Part shown: positions 9,025 to 20,519 of the stretch, in pieces
How positions within the stretch are numbered: the first letter of the stretch is position 1
How the letters are laid out: every line of letters starts with the position of its first letter
Assembly: GCA_023134165.1 (NCBI GenBank)
Contig: JAGLUZ010000066.1
Location: 1 to 33,113, forward strand
Length of the DNA stretch: 33,113 nt
Reading direction: 5' to 3'
From: Deltaproteobacteria bacterium
Lineage (GTDB): Bacteria; Desulfobacterota; GWC2-55-46; DRQE01
Notes under the pieces: generated by a model
Databases searched by the model: none
What the model was told of the DNA's origin: nothing
The model's input: the letters and a program-made list of their open reading frames with translations, nothing else
Made by a program: the position numbers and the translations under genes

Positions 9025-10620
9025 TTAGACCTTAAACTTTGCGACCTGCTCTCTGATGTTATCAGCTAGTTTTGCGAGCTCTTGAGTGGTGCGTGCAATC
9101 TCTTCGGTGCTTGAAGCACTTTCCTTTGTAATCGCGCTGATATTTTCAACACTCTTTGCAACTTGGTCGCTCACAGAGGCTTGTTGTTTGCTTGTCTCAT
9201 TCATATCAGTTATTAACTCAGAGGTGTCACGAACAGAGGTAGTTATTTTTTGTAGTGATGTGCCTGTCTCATCTGAGAGCTTTGCACCTTTCTCTACTTC
9301 CTCAATTACACCACCCATTGACTCTGAGGCGATATCTGTTGTATTTTGTATCTCTTCAATAATCGTTGTTATCTGAATAGTTGCATTAGCACTTTGCTCT
9401 GCAAGTTTACGTATCTCACTTGCAACGACCTCAAAACCTCGACCATGTTCTCCGGCTCTGGCCGCCTCAATTGCGGCATTTAGTGCTAGGAGATTTGTCT
9501 GGGCAGCAATCTCATTTATGACACCTACAATCTTGCCAATCTCTGTGCTTCTAGCCCCAACCTCGGCAACTTTCCTGGCACTCTCATTAACAGTACCTTC
9601 AATCATGCTCATACCAGCCATGGTTTTTTGTATAATCTCGCTGCCTTCTTCTGCAAGCATATTTGTTTTATTGGCGGCCTCTAGTGATTTATTTGAATTT
9701 TCAAAGACAGTATGAACAGAATTTGCCATCTCTTCCATGGCACTTGCTGTCTCTGAGGCTTGCCGGGCCTGACTATCAGCACCACTTGCAAGCTCCTCAG
9801 CTCCGGAATTAATCTGCTCTGTTGCACTGGCGAGGTTAATAAATGACTCATTAATATTTTTTATCATTGTCCTTAACTTTGAGGTCATATCGTTAAAGAC
9901 ATCAGTCATCTCGCCTATTTCATCACTGGTTGTTCTCTTAATAACAATGCGAAGATCGCCTTCAGCCATTTGCTTGGCTCCTTTGGCAAGAGCACGAACA
10001 GGGCCAGTTATTGCTCTTGTAATTGTTAAGGAGAGAATAAGACCAATAATGACAGAGAGCAGGGAGACAATAATTATAAGTGTATTTGCTTTACTTGCAG
10101 CACTTTTTGCAGAGGCAAGGTTTTCATCTGCGATTGCTTCAGCAAGAACCTCTATGCCCTCCATAATCTCCTCAAGAATCTCTACATTTGCATCAAAGGA
10201 GATCATTAATTTGTTGCCGTCGCTTTGGTTGCCTGATGCGTAGGCTTCTACCATTTTTATACCGACTGTAAAGAATACATCATATGCTCGGTCAAGAGCC
10301 TCTATCTCTTGACGTTCTTCACTTGAGGTGGCCATGGTTAAGAGTCTTTCATACTTTGCGTGAAAATCTTTTTTTTGCCCTGCTACTCCCATCCCTTCTT
10401 CACTGCCAGTTAGAGAGAGATCTGTCATCATTCCTTGCATCTTTACAACAGAGATGATGGTACTCATAATAGCGTCGTCATATTCAGCAGAGAAGTTTAT
10501 TTTATCTGCACTCCTGCTGACATTACCAAGGCTTATAAAAGAGATGGCTCCAACAACTATAAGGAGAAAGATAAGGATTAAAAAAGATCCAACTAATTTT
10601 TTACCAAGATTCATCTGCAT
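9025..10620 (-). CDS. Methyl-accepting chemotaxis protein (TM, periplasmic helical domain, HAMP, signalling domain)
   Basis: N-terminal TM, second TM at [24 protein letters not shown], tip [41 protein letters not shown]. Confidence 0.96.
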   Translation of the reverse strand: MQMNLGKKLVGSFLILIFLLIVVGAISFISLGNVSRSADKINFSAEYDDAIMSTIISVVKMQGMMTDLSLTGSEEGMGVAGQKKDFHAKYERLLTMATSSEERQEIEALDRAYDVFFTVGIKMVEAYASGNQSDGNKLMISFDANVEILEEIMEGIEVLAEAIADENLASAKSAASKANTLIIIVSLLSVIIGLILSLTITRAITGPVRALAKGAKQMAEGDLRIVIKRTTSDEIGEMTDVFNDMTSKLRTMIKNINESFINLASATEQINSGAEELASGADSQARQASETASAMEEMANSVHTVFENSNKSLEAANKTNMLAEEGSEIIQKTMAGMSMIEGTVNESARKVAEVGARSTEIGKIVGVINEIAAQTNLLALNAAIEAARAGEHGRGFEVVASEIRKLAEQSANATIQITTIIEEIQNTTDIASESMGGVIEEVEKGAKLSDETGTSLQKITTSVRDTSELITDMNETSKQQASVSDQVAKSVENISAITKESASSTEEIARTTQELAKLADNIREQVAKFKV

Positions 10621-10884
10621 AATAACCTTCTATTTAAGGCTTAGAAGTGAGACGTGCAATACTTAAAGAATAGATATTACTTTACGTCTGGATAACAAAC
10701 TAGAAGAGGCAAATTAAAGTCCCTCAATGCTAAAAGTTTCACAACTTTCCGCACCTCTCCTTTTCGCCTCTTTCAGCACGTCTTCCCTTTTGCCCTTTTG
10801 CCTCAACTTGACCCTATTCACCTCTTTAAAGCCTGATTGCCTGACTCTCCCCAACTCGCTCCTTTTAGCCCTTCAATTTGGTTC

Positions 10885-12882
10885 TTAGAGTTTAAATTGA
10901 CCAACAATTCTTTGTAGGTTGTCGGCTAGTTTTGCAAGTTCTTGAGTGGTGCGAGCAATCTCCTCTGTACTTGAGGCACTCTCTTTTGTAACGGTGCTAA
11001 TATTTTCAACGGTCTTTGCAACTTGATCACTTGTTGTTGCTTGTTGACTGGAGGCCTCATTCATGTTGTTGATGAGCGAAGAGGTCTCGTTAATAGCTCC
11101 AACAATCTTTCTAAGTGACTCACCTGTCTTATTTGAGAGGTCTGTGCCTTCTTCAACTTCCTTTGTAACAGCACTCATAGAGTCTGCGGCAAGCCCTGTT
11201 TCTTTTTGAATCTCTTCGATAATACCTGTTATTTGAATGGTACTTTTAGCACTCTGCTCAGCTAGTTTTCTAATCTCTTCTGCTACGACTTCAAAACCGC
11301 GTCCGTGCTCTCCGGCTCTGGCGGCCTCAATTGCGGCATTTAGGGCTAGGAGGTTTGTCTGTGAGGCAATCTCATTTATTACGTCTACAATCTTGCCAAT
11401 CTCTTTACTTCTCTCACCAAGCTCTTTTACCTTATTTGAACTTTCCTGAACTGCACCCTCAATCCTAGACATACCTGACATGGTTTGTTGTACAACAGTT
11501 CCGCCCTCTTCGGCCTGATTGGTTGCTTCAGTAGCGGCCTCAAGGGATTTCTTTGAGTTCTCAAAGACCATCTGAACTGAACTTGCAAGTTCTTCCATGG
11601 CACTTGCGGCCTCGGAGGCTTGTTTGTGCTGACTATCAGCTCCTCCAGCAAGTTCTTCAGCTCCAGAGCTTATCTGCTCTGAGGCACTTGAGAGTTGAAT
11701 AGCGTTATCGCTGACTTCTTTTATTATGGAGTGAAGGCCTTCAATAAATTTATTAAAGGCAATGGAGGTATCTGCTATCTCATCACTACCCTTTACCTCT
11801 AACCTTGCTGAGAGGTCTCCTCCACCTGCGGCAAGTTTATCCATTGAGTCATTAAGAGAGCCAATTGCGGCAGTAATGCTCCTTGTAACGATAAGAGCAA
11901 AGACAATGGCTATGCCGATAGCTACAAGTGTTAAGAAAAGAATGAAGACAAGGGCATTTTTAGCATCTGTACGAAGTTCTTCAGCTCTGCTATAAAGGTC
12001 ATGAGAGAGTTTATCTTCAATGTCCTTTAAAATATTTATCTTGGTTGTGATGGTGCTAAACCACCTGGTGGCATCAATGCCAAAATTGCCAGATGTTGCT
12101 TTTTCCATAGCAACCTTTCTCATTGAATCAACCTCGCCGATTGAACCACCACGCATGGATTTTTCGTAATAATTTATATGGCTATCTGTTGCAGTATTTA
12201 AGAAGACATTTGCATATGTGTTTTGCTCAGTAACGAGGTTTAGAAACTTGATATACATACCACTTGCGAAGTTATCACGTGCAAAGGTATTTGATAGTAC
12301 TGCTCGCTCTATTCCGGCTCTTTCCTTGCCGAGCAAAAAGTTAACGTAGGATGTGGCTTGAAGTGTCATCTCGGCATTATCACTAAGTCTTGCTATAAAA
12401 CCGATGGTATCAAGCATCTCGCCGTTTAGGCGAGTATAGTAGCCAATAACCTCAGATGTTGAGGCACTTAGGTTTGAGGCCTGACGCCTTAGGTTGTCCA
12501 TTGCGTCAAGGGTAGAGAGTGCTCTACTTAGGGTTGCATTAAATTCTGAGTCAAAATGAGAAGTGTCAAAGCTCTCTAAAAAATTAGAGAGGTCAACTTT
12601 CTTTTGGTCAGTATCATTTCTTTGTGCGCCAAGTTCGCTTGAATATTTATTACCTTTACTTCCCATGTAAAGGGCTGATTGACCACGTTCTTTTTGTTGT
12701 TCGTGAACAAGAGCACTTATCTTAACTGCAAGCTCTGAGAGTTCTTCTAATTGCCCCATACCTGTAAGGATATTATTTTTTTCAGATATTGCAGTTACTG
12801 AAAAATAAAGTGCCGCTAGGATTGGCAGTATCAGCATTAGGATAAGCTTACTGCGGATTTTCATATTGGATAAGATATTCAT
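10885..12882 (-). CDS. Methyl-accepting chemotaxis protein with NIT (nitrate/nitrite-sensing type) periplasmic domain
   Basis: NIT-like segment [23 protein letters not shown]; second TM; HAMP; tip [41 protein letters not shown]. Confidence 0.93.
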   Translation of the reverse strand: MNILSNMKIRSKLILMLILPILAALYFSVTAISEKNNILTGMGQLEELSELAVKISALVHEQQKERGQSALYMGSKGNKYSSELGAQRNDTDQKKVDLSNFLESFDTSHFDSEFNATLSRALSTLDAMDNLRRQASNLSASTSEVIGYYTRLNGEMLDTIGFIARLSDNAEMTLQATSYVNFLLGKERAGIERAVLSNTFARDNFASGMYIKFLNLVTEQNTYANVFLNTATDSHINYYEKSMRGGSIGEVDSMRKVAMEKATSGNFGIDATRWFSTITTKINILKDIEDKLSHDLYSRAEELRTDAKNALVFILFLTLVAIGIAIVFALIVTRSITAAIGSLNDSMDKLAAGGGDLSARLEVKGSDEIADTSIAFNKFIEGLHSIIKEVSDNAIQLSSASEQISSGAEELAGGADSQHKQASEAASAMEELASSVQMVFENSKKSLEAATEATNQAEEGGTVVQQTMSGMSRIEGAVQESSNKVKELGERSKEIGKIVDVINEIASQTNLLALNAAIEAARAGEHGRGFEVVAEEIRKLAEQSAKSTIQITGIIEEIQKETGLAADSMSAVTKEVEEGTDLSNKTGESLRKIVGAINETSSLINNMNEASSQQATTSDQVAKTVENISTVTKESASSTEEIARTTQELAKLADNLQRIVGQFKL

Positions 12883-13035
12883 GGTTACTCTCCTTTTTTT
12901 TAAGACTTTGGTAATTTTTTATGTTGTTAATATTTAAATATTAAAAAAACATGTTTATCTTTAATTAAGCTGAAATTATTTAAGTCGCCTATAATTGCAA
13001 AAGTTTCGCCCCAAATTTTTTTCAAGAGAAATTTT

Positions 13036-14715
13036 TTATGCCTCTATGACATTAAAGATGCCTGGAACGTCGAGGACAATGACAATCTCTCCTGTACCAA
13101 GGATACTAGCACCAGAGACACCTTCCACTCGTTCCGGTAGTGCGTCAATGTATTTACCGAGAGGTTTTATGACGGTCTCAACCTTACCGAGAAAATCATC
13201 GACAATAAAACCAACACGTTTTTGGAGAAGCCGAACTAAGATAACAGAGTAAAACTTATCTTGATTCTCTTCTTTTTCCATGCCAAGTACTTCAGAAAGA
13301 CCAAGTATGGGGATTGCCTGACCTCGTAACATATAGACGAATTGTCCTTTAATGGACTCAATATCCTCAGTCTTTATGCGAAGTGTCTCGTCAACATAAT
13401 TTAGCGGGATGCCGTAGGTTGTAGGGCCTTCTTTTAAGAGAAAGAGCTGAACAATTGCAAGTGTGAGTGGCATCTTTATGGTAAAACGTGTCCATGAGCC
13501 AACTTTATAGGCAACCTCTACATTACCGCCAAGTTTTTCTATATTTGTCTTTACCACATCCATTCCAACGCCTCTGCCTGAGAGGTCGTCAACGACCTTG
13601 GAAGTTGAGAAACCAGAGTGGAAGATTAAATTTATACTTTCTTTATCATCAAGAAGTTTTGCCTCCTCCTCTGTTATTACGCCTTTTTTTACAGCAACCT
13701 CTCGTAAGGTCTCAGGGTTTAGCCCTTTACCGTCGTCCTCAACAACAACATAGACATGGTTGTGTTCATGGTACGCCTTTAGTATTACAGTACCAACCTC
13801 GGGTTTTCCAGCAAGTTTACGTTCTTCTGTACTCTCCAGACCGTGGCTAATTGCGTTACGTACCATATGGAGGAGGGGATCATTAAGTACCTCGATGATG
13901 GTCTTATCAAGTTCAGTTTCCTCACCAATTATCTTAAGCTCAACTTCTTTTAGTAGGGGTCTAGAGATATCACGCGCAAGGCGGTAGAACTTGTTAAATA
14001 ATTGTTTTATCGGTACCATTCTAATAGATAGCACCTCACTTTGAATCTGTGAAGAGATGGAGGCTATGAATGAGGTAACATCCTCAAATGCTTTGTTCTG
14101 AATCTCGCTCTTTAATTGGAGGAGCCGAGAGCGTCCAGCCGCTAGCTCTCCGACAAGGTTTACGAGTTTATCAAGTCTTCCCGTGGAGACGCGCATGTAG
14201 GAGGATTCAATAGCCTCTGCTTTTCTTCTTCCACGAGCCCTGCGTACATCTTTCCTTCTATTTGTACCACCATCTGTGTCATTTAAAAATTCTTCATCTG
14301 AGCTCTCTTGACTTGGCACAGGAGCCCCTGATGCAAGTGCGTCTATTTCATCAAAAAGTGAGGAGGTGTCTCTTGTTACCTCAACACCCTTTATAAAGTC
14401 AGCAAGAACACCTCTGGCCATATCTAGACCACGAAAGAAGGTATCATTAATCTCAGGGAAGTAAGATATCTCTTTATCCCTAAGTTTTCCGAGGATATTC
14501 TCCATCTTGTGGGCAAGGTCAGATAGCTCGGTTAGCCCAATAAACCCGGCATTGCCCTTTAGGGTATGCATAGAGCGAAAAACTTTTTTTATAAGTTCCT
14601 CGTCAGTTGGGTTCTTCTCTAGGGTAACAAGCTCTTTGGCCGTAGTCTCAATAAGTTCTTGAGACTCGTCAACAAACTCGCCGTATAGTTCTTTTAGGTC
14701 TAGATCATCGCTCAT
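13036..14715 (-). CDS. cheA: Chemotaxis histidine kinase CheA (Hpt, dimerisation, HATPase, CheW-like; no obvious P2)
   Basis: Hpt site RSMHTLKGNAGFIGL, STGRLDKLVNLVGEL, LLHMVRNAISHGLE, GRGVGMDVVKTNI, C-terminal CheW-like domain. Confidence 0.97.
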   Translation of the reverse strand: MSDDLDLKELYGEFVDESQELIETTAKELVTLEKNPTDEELIKKVFRSMHTLKGNAGFIGLTELSDLAHKMENILGKLRDKEISYFPEINDTFFRGLDMARGVLADFIKGVEVTRDTSSLFDEIDALASGAPVPSQESSDEEFLNDTDGGTNRRKDVRRARGRRKAEAIESSYMRVSTGRLDKLVNLVGELAAGRSRLLQLKSEIQNKAFEDVTSFIASISSQIQSEVLSIRMVPIKQLFNKFYRLARDISRPLLKEVELKIIGEETELDKTIIEVLNDPLLHMVRNAISHGLESTEERKLAGKPEVGTVILKAYHEHNHVYVVVEDDGKGLNPETLREVAVKKGVITEEEAKLLDDKESINLIFHSGFSTSKVVDDLSGRGVGMDVVKTNIEKLGGNVEVAYKVGSWTRFTIKMPLTLAIVQLFLLKEGPTTYGIPLNYVDETLRIKTEDIESIKGQFVYMLRGQAIPILGLSEVLGMEKEENQDKFYSVILVRLLQKRVGFIVDDFLGKVETVIKPLGKYIDALPERVEGVSGASILGTGEIVIVLDVPGIFNVIEA

Positions 14716-14720
14716 GTTTT

Positions 14721-15086
14721 TTAACCTATCGCACCTTCAACAGCCTCTAGTAGCTCTGGTGGCTGAAAGGGCTTTGTTAGGAATTTAGTTGCACCAAGTT
14801 CCATGGCCTGTTTCCTGTCCGCGTCTCCCTTCTCACTCGTAAGCATTATGATTGGAACATCTTTAAAAGGGGTTTTGGTCTTTATCTCTTTAAGCACCTC
14901 TAGTCCGTTCATCCTAGGCATCATGATATCAAGGATGATGAGGTCAAATGTTCCTAGAGCCAACTTCTCTAAAGCCTCAATGCCGTCATTCGCTGTTGTT
15001 ACTTCATAACCCTTGTATTTCAGGGTAAAACTTATGAATTTCTGTGTGGCTGGCGAATCCTCGGCGCTTAGTATTTTTTTTGGCAT
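14721..15086 (-). CDS. cheY: CheY-like response regulator
   Basis: KILSAEDSPATQKFI...DLIILDIMMPRMNG...IMLTSEKG...FLTKPF; 121 aa. Confidence 0.93.
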   Translation of the reverse strand: MPKKILSAEDSPATQKFISFTLKYKGYEVTTANDGIEALEKLALGTFDLIILDIMMPRMNGLEVLKEIKTKTPFKDVPIIMLTSEKGDADRKQAMELGATKFLTKPFQPPELLEAVEGAIG

Positions 15087-15165
15087 CTCAGCCCTCCTTG
15101 TTTGTAAACCCTAAATCTGTAGTAGATAATTAGTCTTAAATCTTAAGACCCTCTGTGGGGCAAGT

Positions 15166-16029
15166 TTATTTGAGTTCGGGTTTTTGGTAGATCATCCCGC
15201 CGGGTTGAAAGGTCATCTTAAAAGGTACCTTTCTAACATCCACACTCTCGGCATTGCCAAGGAGGAGGTAGCCACCAGGGGCGAGCATATCAAAGATGCT
15301 CTTTGATATTTTCTCTTTAACTTCATCAGGAAAATATATAAAAACATTTCTACAAAAAACAAAATCGAATTTTTTTCTTCTATCTGCCATAAAGCCACCA
15401 ATACCAGTAGAAAGGTTAAGCTGGCTATAGGTGATGTCATTTTTTATGGAATCTATTACCTCTAAATTTGAACCGTTATTTTTGAAGTATTTTTGACGTA
15501 AATTTACGGGAAAATTCTCCATTCTATAGTCTGGAAAGATGCCTGTTTTTGCGGTCTTTAAAATATTTGTTGAGATATCTGTTGCAAGCAGTTCGTGTGT
15601 CCAACCAAGCAGGGTTGGGAAAAGTTCATTTAAAATTATAGATAGTGTTACGGGTTCTTCACCAGAGGAGCAGGCTGCACTCCAAATTCTAAAGGTTTTA
15701 TCCCCTTCTTTGGCCTTTCTCTCGCCAGCCTCTTTTAGGAGTATATTCTTAAAAGACTCAAGTTGCTCAGGGTTTCTAAAGAAGCTAGTCTCATGAACAG
15801 TAATGAGATTTATGAGTTCTTGAAACTCCCCAGAGGTTGTTGGGCTATACTTTAGATAATAATAATACTCCTCAACATTAGTAAGAGAGTTTGCAATCAT
15901 TCTCTCTCTAATACGGTACTCTAGGTAATCATTTCTAGTATCTCTGATATATATACCAGTTCTCTCGGAGATAAGATCTCTTATGATGGTAAAGTCTCTT
16001 TGAGGAATTCTAATTTCAATATCAACCAT
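15166..16029 (-). CDS. cheR: Chemotaxis protein methyltransferase CheR
   Basis: TVHETSFFRNPEQL, IWSAACSSGEEPVTLSI, LLATDIS, FDFVFCRNVFIYF, LLLGNAES. Confidence 0.95.
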   Translation of the reverse strand: MVDIEIRIPQRDFTIIRDLISERTGIYIRDTRNDYLEYRIRERMIANSLTNVEEYYYYLKYSPTTSGEFQELINLITVHETSFFRNPEQLESFKNILLKEAGERKAKEGDKTFRIWSAACSSGEEPVTLSIILNELFPTLLGWTHELLATDISTNILKTAKTGIFPDYRMENFPVNLRQKYFKNNGSNLEVIDSIKNDITYSQLNLSTGIGGFMADRRKKFDFVFCRNVFIYFPDEVKEKISKSIFDMLAPGGYLLLGNAESVDVRKVPFKMTFQPGGMIYQKPELK

Positions 16030-16031
16030 TC

Positions 16032-18029
16032 TTAATTAGCCCCGAGTGCTGTTTTTGCGGCTTCTTTAACAAACCTGTTAGTATCAGTTAATAGCACCTC
16101 AATATCTTTTTCAAAACCCTTAATCTCACCAGCACTCTTTGCTGCGGCCTCACGAACCTTCCAGGAATTATCACTAAGCAAACGTCTAAGGGTGTCGTGA
16201 GATTTTTGAGAACTAAATGTGTGGAGAGCTTCGGCAAGTGTTTTTCTAACGTCCTCGTCTTGGTCAGTTACTAGCTCAATTAGGGCTTTCTCGCCAGCTG
16301 TGCCACCGATACTTACGAGTGAGCGAACACAAGCTAATCTTACACCACCAATCTCGTCCTGTAGACCATCTATCAGGCGCACGGCCGAGCGTTCGTCACC
16401 GATTGCACCGAGTGCGAGTGCAGAGTAATATCTGACCCAAATATCATTATCATTTAGGGTGATGCAAAGTGGCTCAACCCCACGTTTGTCTTTTAGGTCT
16501 CCAAGGACAATGGCCGCACTTTTTCTAAGTACTGGGTCTTCGCTTCCAAGGAGCATTATTGGGAGTGAGCCTACGTTTATGTCTTGAACCTTTGCAAGGG
16601 CAAAGACACCAGCTTGTTTTACACCTGGGTCTTCGTCCTTTAAGAGTAGTTCCAGGTCTTTGGCCGCGCGCGTTTCTTTTGTGCCACCAAAGTACTCAGC
16701 CGCTGATTTTTTTTCTTGAGAAGTACCAGTGCTAAGAGCTTCATCAAGTTTTTCAAAGATACTCTCATTCTTTGGGTAGGCAGCAAGTGAGATGACAGCG
16801 GCTTTTCTAACTAAATCAGATTCATCATTTAGGAGGCCAAGGAGGATCTCTATTCCATTATCAGGGGTTTTTTTGCCAATAACCGAGACAATAGCCCTGC
16901 GTGCTTCGTCGTCAGTTTCATCTTTAAGTCTTGATAGAAGTGGGGCGAGGTCTTTTCTGGTTGCAACCTCATTAATGGCTTCTATGGCAAAGATGCGGGT
17001 CATTTTTTCATTTGCAGAGAGTTGTTCAATTAGGACAGGTAATGCGGCCCTGCCAATACTAGATAAGGCACTACGTGCTACACTGCCAACGTCTTCAAAG
17101 CTATCGCCTAGCATATTTGCAAGTGGGACAACGGCCTTCTCTGATTTTAACCAGCCAAGCACTCTTGCCCCGCTTTTCTTTAAAAAACTCTCTTCTTCAT
17201 CTAACGCCTTTAAGCAAGCCTCTTCTATAACCTCAATATTTAGAGATTTATCAAATTTTACATCACCTTCACCGTGACGCTCAGTGATGCTGACAGTTGC
17301 CGTAAGGATTGCTTTATTTAGTTCATTATTTTCTTTGTCCATGGCCTTTAAAAGGTCGATTATGGTGCTGGTATCAGCAAGTTTACCAAGAGCCTCAGCC
17401 ACTTGACCCTTGATAAATGTATCAGTTAAGAAAAGCTCAGTTAGACGTTTTGAGGCACGAATATCACCTATAATTCCAAGAGCCTCAACAGCACAGCTCT
17501 GGAGCCACATCTCTTCGTTATCAAGGAAAGTAAGTAGTGACTCTGTTGCTGTCTTATCGCGAAGTTTACCAAGGGATTGGATTACGTAGTACTGAACATC
17601 AATTGAGGGGTTCTCTAGTGCGGTAATGAGGTGCCCAACAGCTTTTTTATCACCAACGTCACCAAGGACATCTGCGGCGTAGCGTACTGTATTTTCATTT
17701 TCATCACGAAGTGCCTCAATAACAAGGTCTATTGCAATCTCGCCGAGTCCGGTTAAAATCTCTACAGCCGCACTCCTAACTCGAGCGTCTTTGTCTTTCA
17801 GTACGGAGAAGAGGAGTGAGAGCCCGCGCTCGTCACCAATCTTAATTAGTGCCTCAACGGCAGCTTCTCGAACGAGCCATGAGTCATCACTAAAAGCACC
17901 AACAAGTGATGTTAGTGCTTCTTTTGCGCCCATCTCTCCGAGCATTCTACAGGCCTCGCGTCTGGCAAATTCATCACTACTCTTAAGTTCTTCAATTATG
18001 GCTTTTACACTCATTTTTTTCACCTTCAC
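16032..18029 (-). CDS. HEAT-repeat protein
   Basis: About 30-aa helical repeats throughout, e.g. DDSWLVREAAVEALIKIGDERGL, DNDIWVRYYSALALGAIGDERSA. Confidence 0.93.
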   Translation of the reverse strand: MKVKKMSVKAIIEELKSSDEFARREACRMLGEMGAKEALTSLVGAFSDDSWLVREAAVEALIKIGDERGLSLLFSVLKDKDARVRSAAVEILTGLGEIAIDLVIEALRDENENTVRYAADVLGDVGDKKAVGHLITALENPSIDVQYYVIQSLGKLRDKTATESLLTFLDNEEMWLQSCAVEALGIIGDIRASKRLTELFLTDTFIKGQVAEALGKLADTSTIIDLLKAMDKENNELNKAILTATVSITERHGEGDVKFDKSLNIEVIEEACLKALDEEESFLKKSGARVLGWLKSEKAVVPLANMLGDSFEDVGSVARSALSSIGRAALPVLIEQLSANEKMTRIFAIEAINEVATRKDLAPLLSRLKDETDDEARRAIVSVIGKKTPDNGIEILLGLLNDESDLVRKAAVISLAAYPKNESIFEKLDEALSTGTSQEKKSAAEYFGGTKETRAAKDLELLLKDEDPGVKQAGVFALAKVQDINVGSLPIMLLGSEDPVLRKSAAIVLGDLKDKRGVEPLCITLNDNDIWVRYYSALALGAIGDERSAVRLIDGLQDEIGGVRLACVRSLVSIGGTAGEKALIELVTDQDEDVRKTLAEALHTFSSQKSHDTLRRLLSDNSWKVREAAAKSAGEIKGFEKDIEVLLTDTNRFVKEAAKTALGAN

Positions 18030-18152
18030 ATTAAAAAATTAAAAAACTGGTATCACAACTAGCAGAGGTCTTTAAAGTACGAAATCAGAAACCTCTTAAC
18101 CACTCAAGCTCCAAAAAAATGTATTAATCTTCTGGAGTACTTATTCTTTTTC

Positions 18153-19796
18153 TTATAGACCTGTGTCCTCAAAAGATGTATTAAATTCGCTTATTTTATT
18201 CTTTAACTCACCTGCACCACCGGCAAGTTCTTTAATAGCACTGATATTTTCTGCAGAGATATAATTGATAATTTCAATTGCTTGGAGGATTTGATCTGAA
18301 TCACTTTTCTGCGTTCTTGTGATATCAAACATAGAACGAATCATCTCCTTTACTTCTTCAATGACCTTAGTTACCTCAGAGTTTGCTTTTTCTTGTTCAA
18401 TGTTAGACTTAGCCACATCTCTCGTAGTGTCGACCATCTTCTTAACGGTCTCGCTAATCATCTCGCTTAGGCGAGCGTCATCCTTAATAAGTGTATCTAC
18501 TTCATGGATTATAGCAACCTCACTTTGAATGGCCTCAAGTACAGTGACGGTTTCTTTGGACTGACTAATGGTTGAGGCTGCAATGAGATTGCTCATTTCA
18601 GCTGATTTTTTTGTACTCTCAAGAATTTTTCTAAGAGCTTCACCTGCTTCGTTAGAGAGTTTAACCCCTTCCTCAGCACTCCATTTGCCCATCTCATTAG
18701 CCTGAATAACGTCATTTACCATGCCCTGAATACCGAGGACAATATCTCCAATCTCAACAGTTGATTGTGCTGTTTGATCTGCAAGTCGTTTTATCTCATC
18801 AGCTACAACGGCAAAACCTTTGCCGTGTTCACCAGCCTGAGCCGCAATTATTGAGGCATTTAAGGCTAGGAGGTTGGTTCTGTCAGTAATATCGTTAATT
18901 ACATTAATAATATCTCCTACTTCGCCAGATTTTTCACCTAGACGATGGATTACCTCAGCAGAGTCAACAACAATCTCACGGATACGTTTCATTCCGTTTA
19001 TGGTTTTTGAGGTTACAGTAGCACCAACCTCAGCGTCTGCCCGAACCTGATCAGCTAAGTCTGAGGAGAGGCCAGCCTTTTCATTAATATCTTTAATAGA
19101 GACGTCAATCCTTTTTATGGAACGAGAAGTATCCTCTGAGGACACAGTGAGTTTTGTGAAACGTTTCTTTACGCTATCAACGGAATTGACCATGGTCTCA
19201 ATGTTTGCAGAGACATCCTTGACTTGGTTAAAGAGTTCTTGGGTTGAGAGGCTTATTTTTTTATTTGAGGCAACCATATCAAGGATGGATTCAGTTGCTT
19301 TCTCTGCATTTGGGAATAATCTCTCGACCATATCAACAAGGACTATGATAGAGGCAGAGATACCTTCAATAGAGGTCGAGGTCTCTTCCATGGAAAAGGA
19401 CTGGGCCTCTGTGCCAAGGGATATTTGATCTGCTGTGGTAGATACTTTTCTAGAAAAATTAACAATATCTTCAAGTGAGGCAGTGAGGGATCTGAAGTTT
19501 AATGCAAGCTCATCGATTATGGCCGCCAGCGTTTCATCAGCGTTTTCTTTGGCCTCTCTAATCTGAGGGGAGTACTTACTCTTTGCAAGTGCATTAGAGG
19601 CCTTGATTACGGCACTGCTGGTTTTTTCCCCGCGTAAGTATAGGCTAAGTAAGACAGCACTGACTGTCATCAAGATTAAAAGAATATCAAGAATAACTAT
19701 ATCCACATAAACTCTGCTAATAAGGAGGAGACCAAGCAAAGCCAGAACGAGAATGTTCTGTAGAGGGATTTTTTTAAGTTGAGCCTTGAGATTCAT
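18153..19796 (-). CDS. Methyl-accepting chemotaxis protein with N-terminal TM hairpin, no sizeable periplasmic domain and atypical hairpin tip
   Basis: Tip [48 protein letters not shown]; two closely spaced TM segments in the first ~55 aa. 1-bp overlap with upstream receiver gene. Confidence 0.93.
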   Translation of the reverse strand: MNLKAQLKKIPLQNILVLALLGLLLISRVYVDIVILDILLILMTVSAVLLSLYLRGEKTSSAVIKASNALAKSKYSPQIREAKENADETLAAIIDELALNFRSLTASLEDIVNFSRKVSTTADQISLGTEAQSFSMEETSTSIEGISASIIVLVDMVERLFPNAEKATESILDMVASNKKISLSTQELFNQVKDVSANIETMVNSVDSVKKRFTKLTVSSEDTSRSIKRIDVSIKDINEKAGLSSDLADQVRADAEVGATVTSKTINGMKRIREIVVDSAEVIHRLGEKSGEVGDIINVINDITDRTNLLALNASIIAAQAGEHGKGFAVVADEIKRLADQTAQSTVEIGDIVLGIQGMVNDVIQANEMGKWSAEEGVKLSNEAGEALRKILESTKKSAEMSNLIAASTISQSKETVTVLEAIQSEVAIIHEVDTLIKDDARLSEMISETVKKMVDTTRDVAKSNIEQEKANSEVTKVIEEVKEMIRSMFDITRTQKSDSDQILQAIEIINYISAENISAIKELAGGAGELKNKISEFNTSFEDTGL

Positions 19797-20188
19797 TAAG
19801 CGTCTCCGATGTCCTTATCAAGGATGTTGTATATGCATTCAATTACAACAGAAGGGCTAAAGGGTTTTTCTATATACTCTGTTGCTCCAATCTCTTTTGC
19901 TTTATCTTGTTGCTCTCTATCAGAGATGGCAGAGACCATTATTACTGGGATATCAGAAAGTTCTGGGTTTTTTTTGAGTTGTGCCATAGTCTCAAAACCA
20001 CTAAGTCCAGGCATCATTATGTCCATTAATATTATTACTGGTTTTGCAAATTCACCAGAGGCAAGTTTTTTTATAGCCTCTTCACCAGAGAGGGCGTAAG
20101 AAGGCTCAAATCCCTTAGAGAGCAAAAGATAGCTCATCATCTTATCGTGCCTTAAGTCGTCATCAATAATTAAAATCTTCCTCATCAT
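19796..20188 (-). CDS. Single-domain response regulator
   Basis: [19 protein letters not shown]...[14 protein letters not shown]...IMVSAISD...YIEKPF; RBS-like CGGAGG upstream. Confidence 0.92.
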   Translation of the reverse strand: MMRKILIIDDDLRHDKMMSYLLLSKGFEPSYALSGEEAIKKLASGEFAKPVIILMDIMMPGLSGFETMAQLKKNPELSDIPVIMVSAISDREQQDKAKEIGATEYIEKPFSPSVVIECIYNILDKDIGDA

Positions 20189-20428
20189 TTAGTAACCTCC
20201 GTTGTTGGTAAATCAAACTTTTAAGAAGCATCTCTAGCTGAGTAAATTAGAGTAAAAAGTTAATATTTTATTGCTAGAATCCGTATCTTAAACTATGTAG
20301 AGTATAGCGGTTTTTTCTAAATTTTAAAGGGGGTTAGGTAATTTTTTCTATCTTTTTTTAAATACTTCAAAACATAAAAAAATCATAGGGTACTTAACCT
20401 AAAAAACCTTTCTACTATGTATAAAATT

Positions 20429-20452
20429 AAAAAACCCACCGTTCTTGGTAGG
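20429..20452 (-). terminator. Intrinsic (rho-independent) terminator in the leader of the receiver-MCP operon
   Basis: Minus strand CCTACC-AAGAAC-GGTGGG then TTTTTT: 6-bp stem (one G-U), U-tract at 20429-20434. Confidence 0.75.
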
Positions 20453-20476
20453 CTGTTTTAAAATTACTGCTCTTTC

Positions 20477-20499
20477 CTCGGACGACCCCTCTATCCGAG
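20477..20499 (-). other. RNA hairpin between riboswitch-like element and terminator
   Basis: Minus strand CTCGGA-TAGAGGGGTCG-TCCGAG: perfect 6-bp stem, 11-nt loop. Confidence 0.5.
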
Positions 20500-20519
20500 A
20501 ATTAAAAAGATTTAGGTTT

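Noticed and set aside
13488-13850. Plus-strand ORF, 120 aa, Leu/Gln/Arg-rich
   Set aside because: Antisense to the conserved CheA kinase core; low-complexity translation with no recognisable domain.
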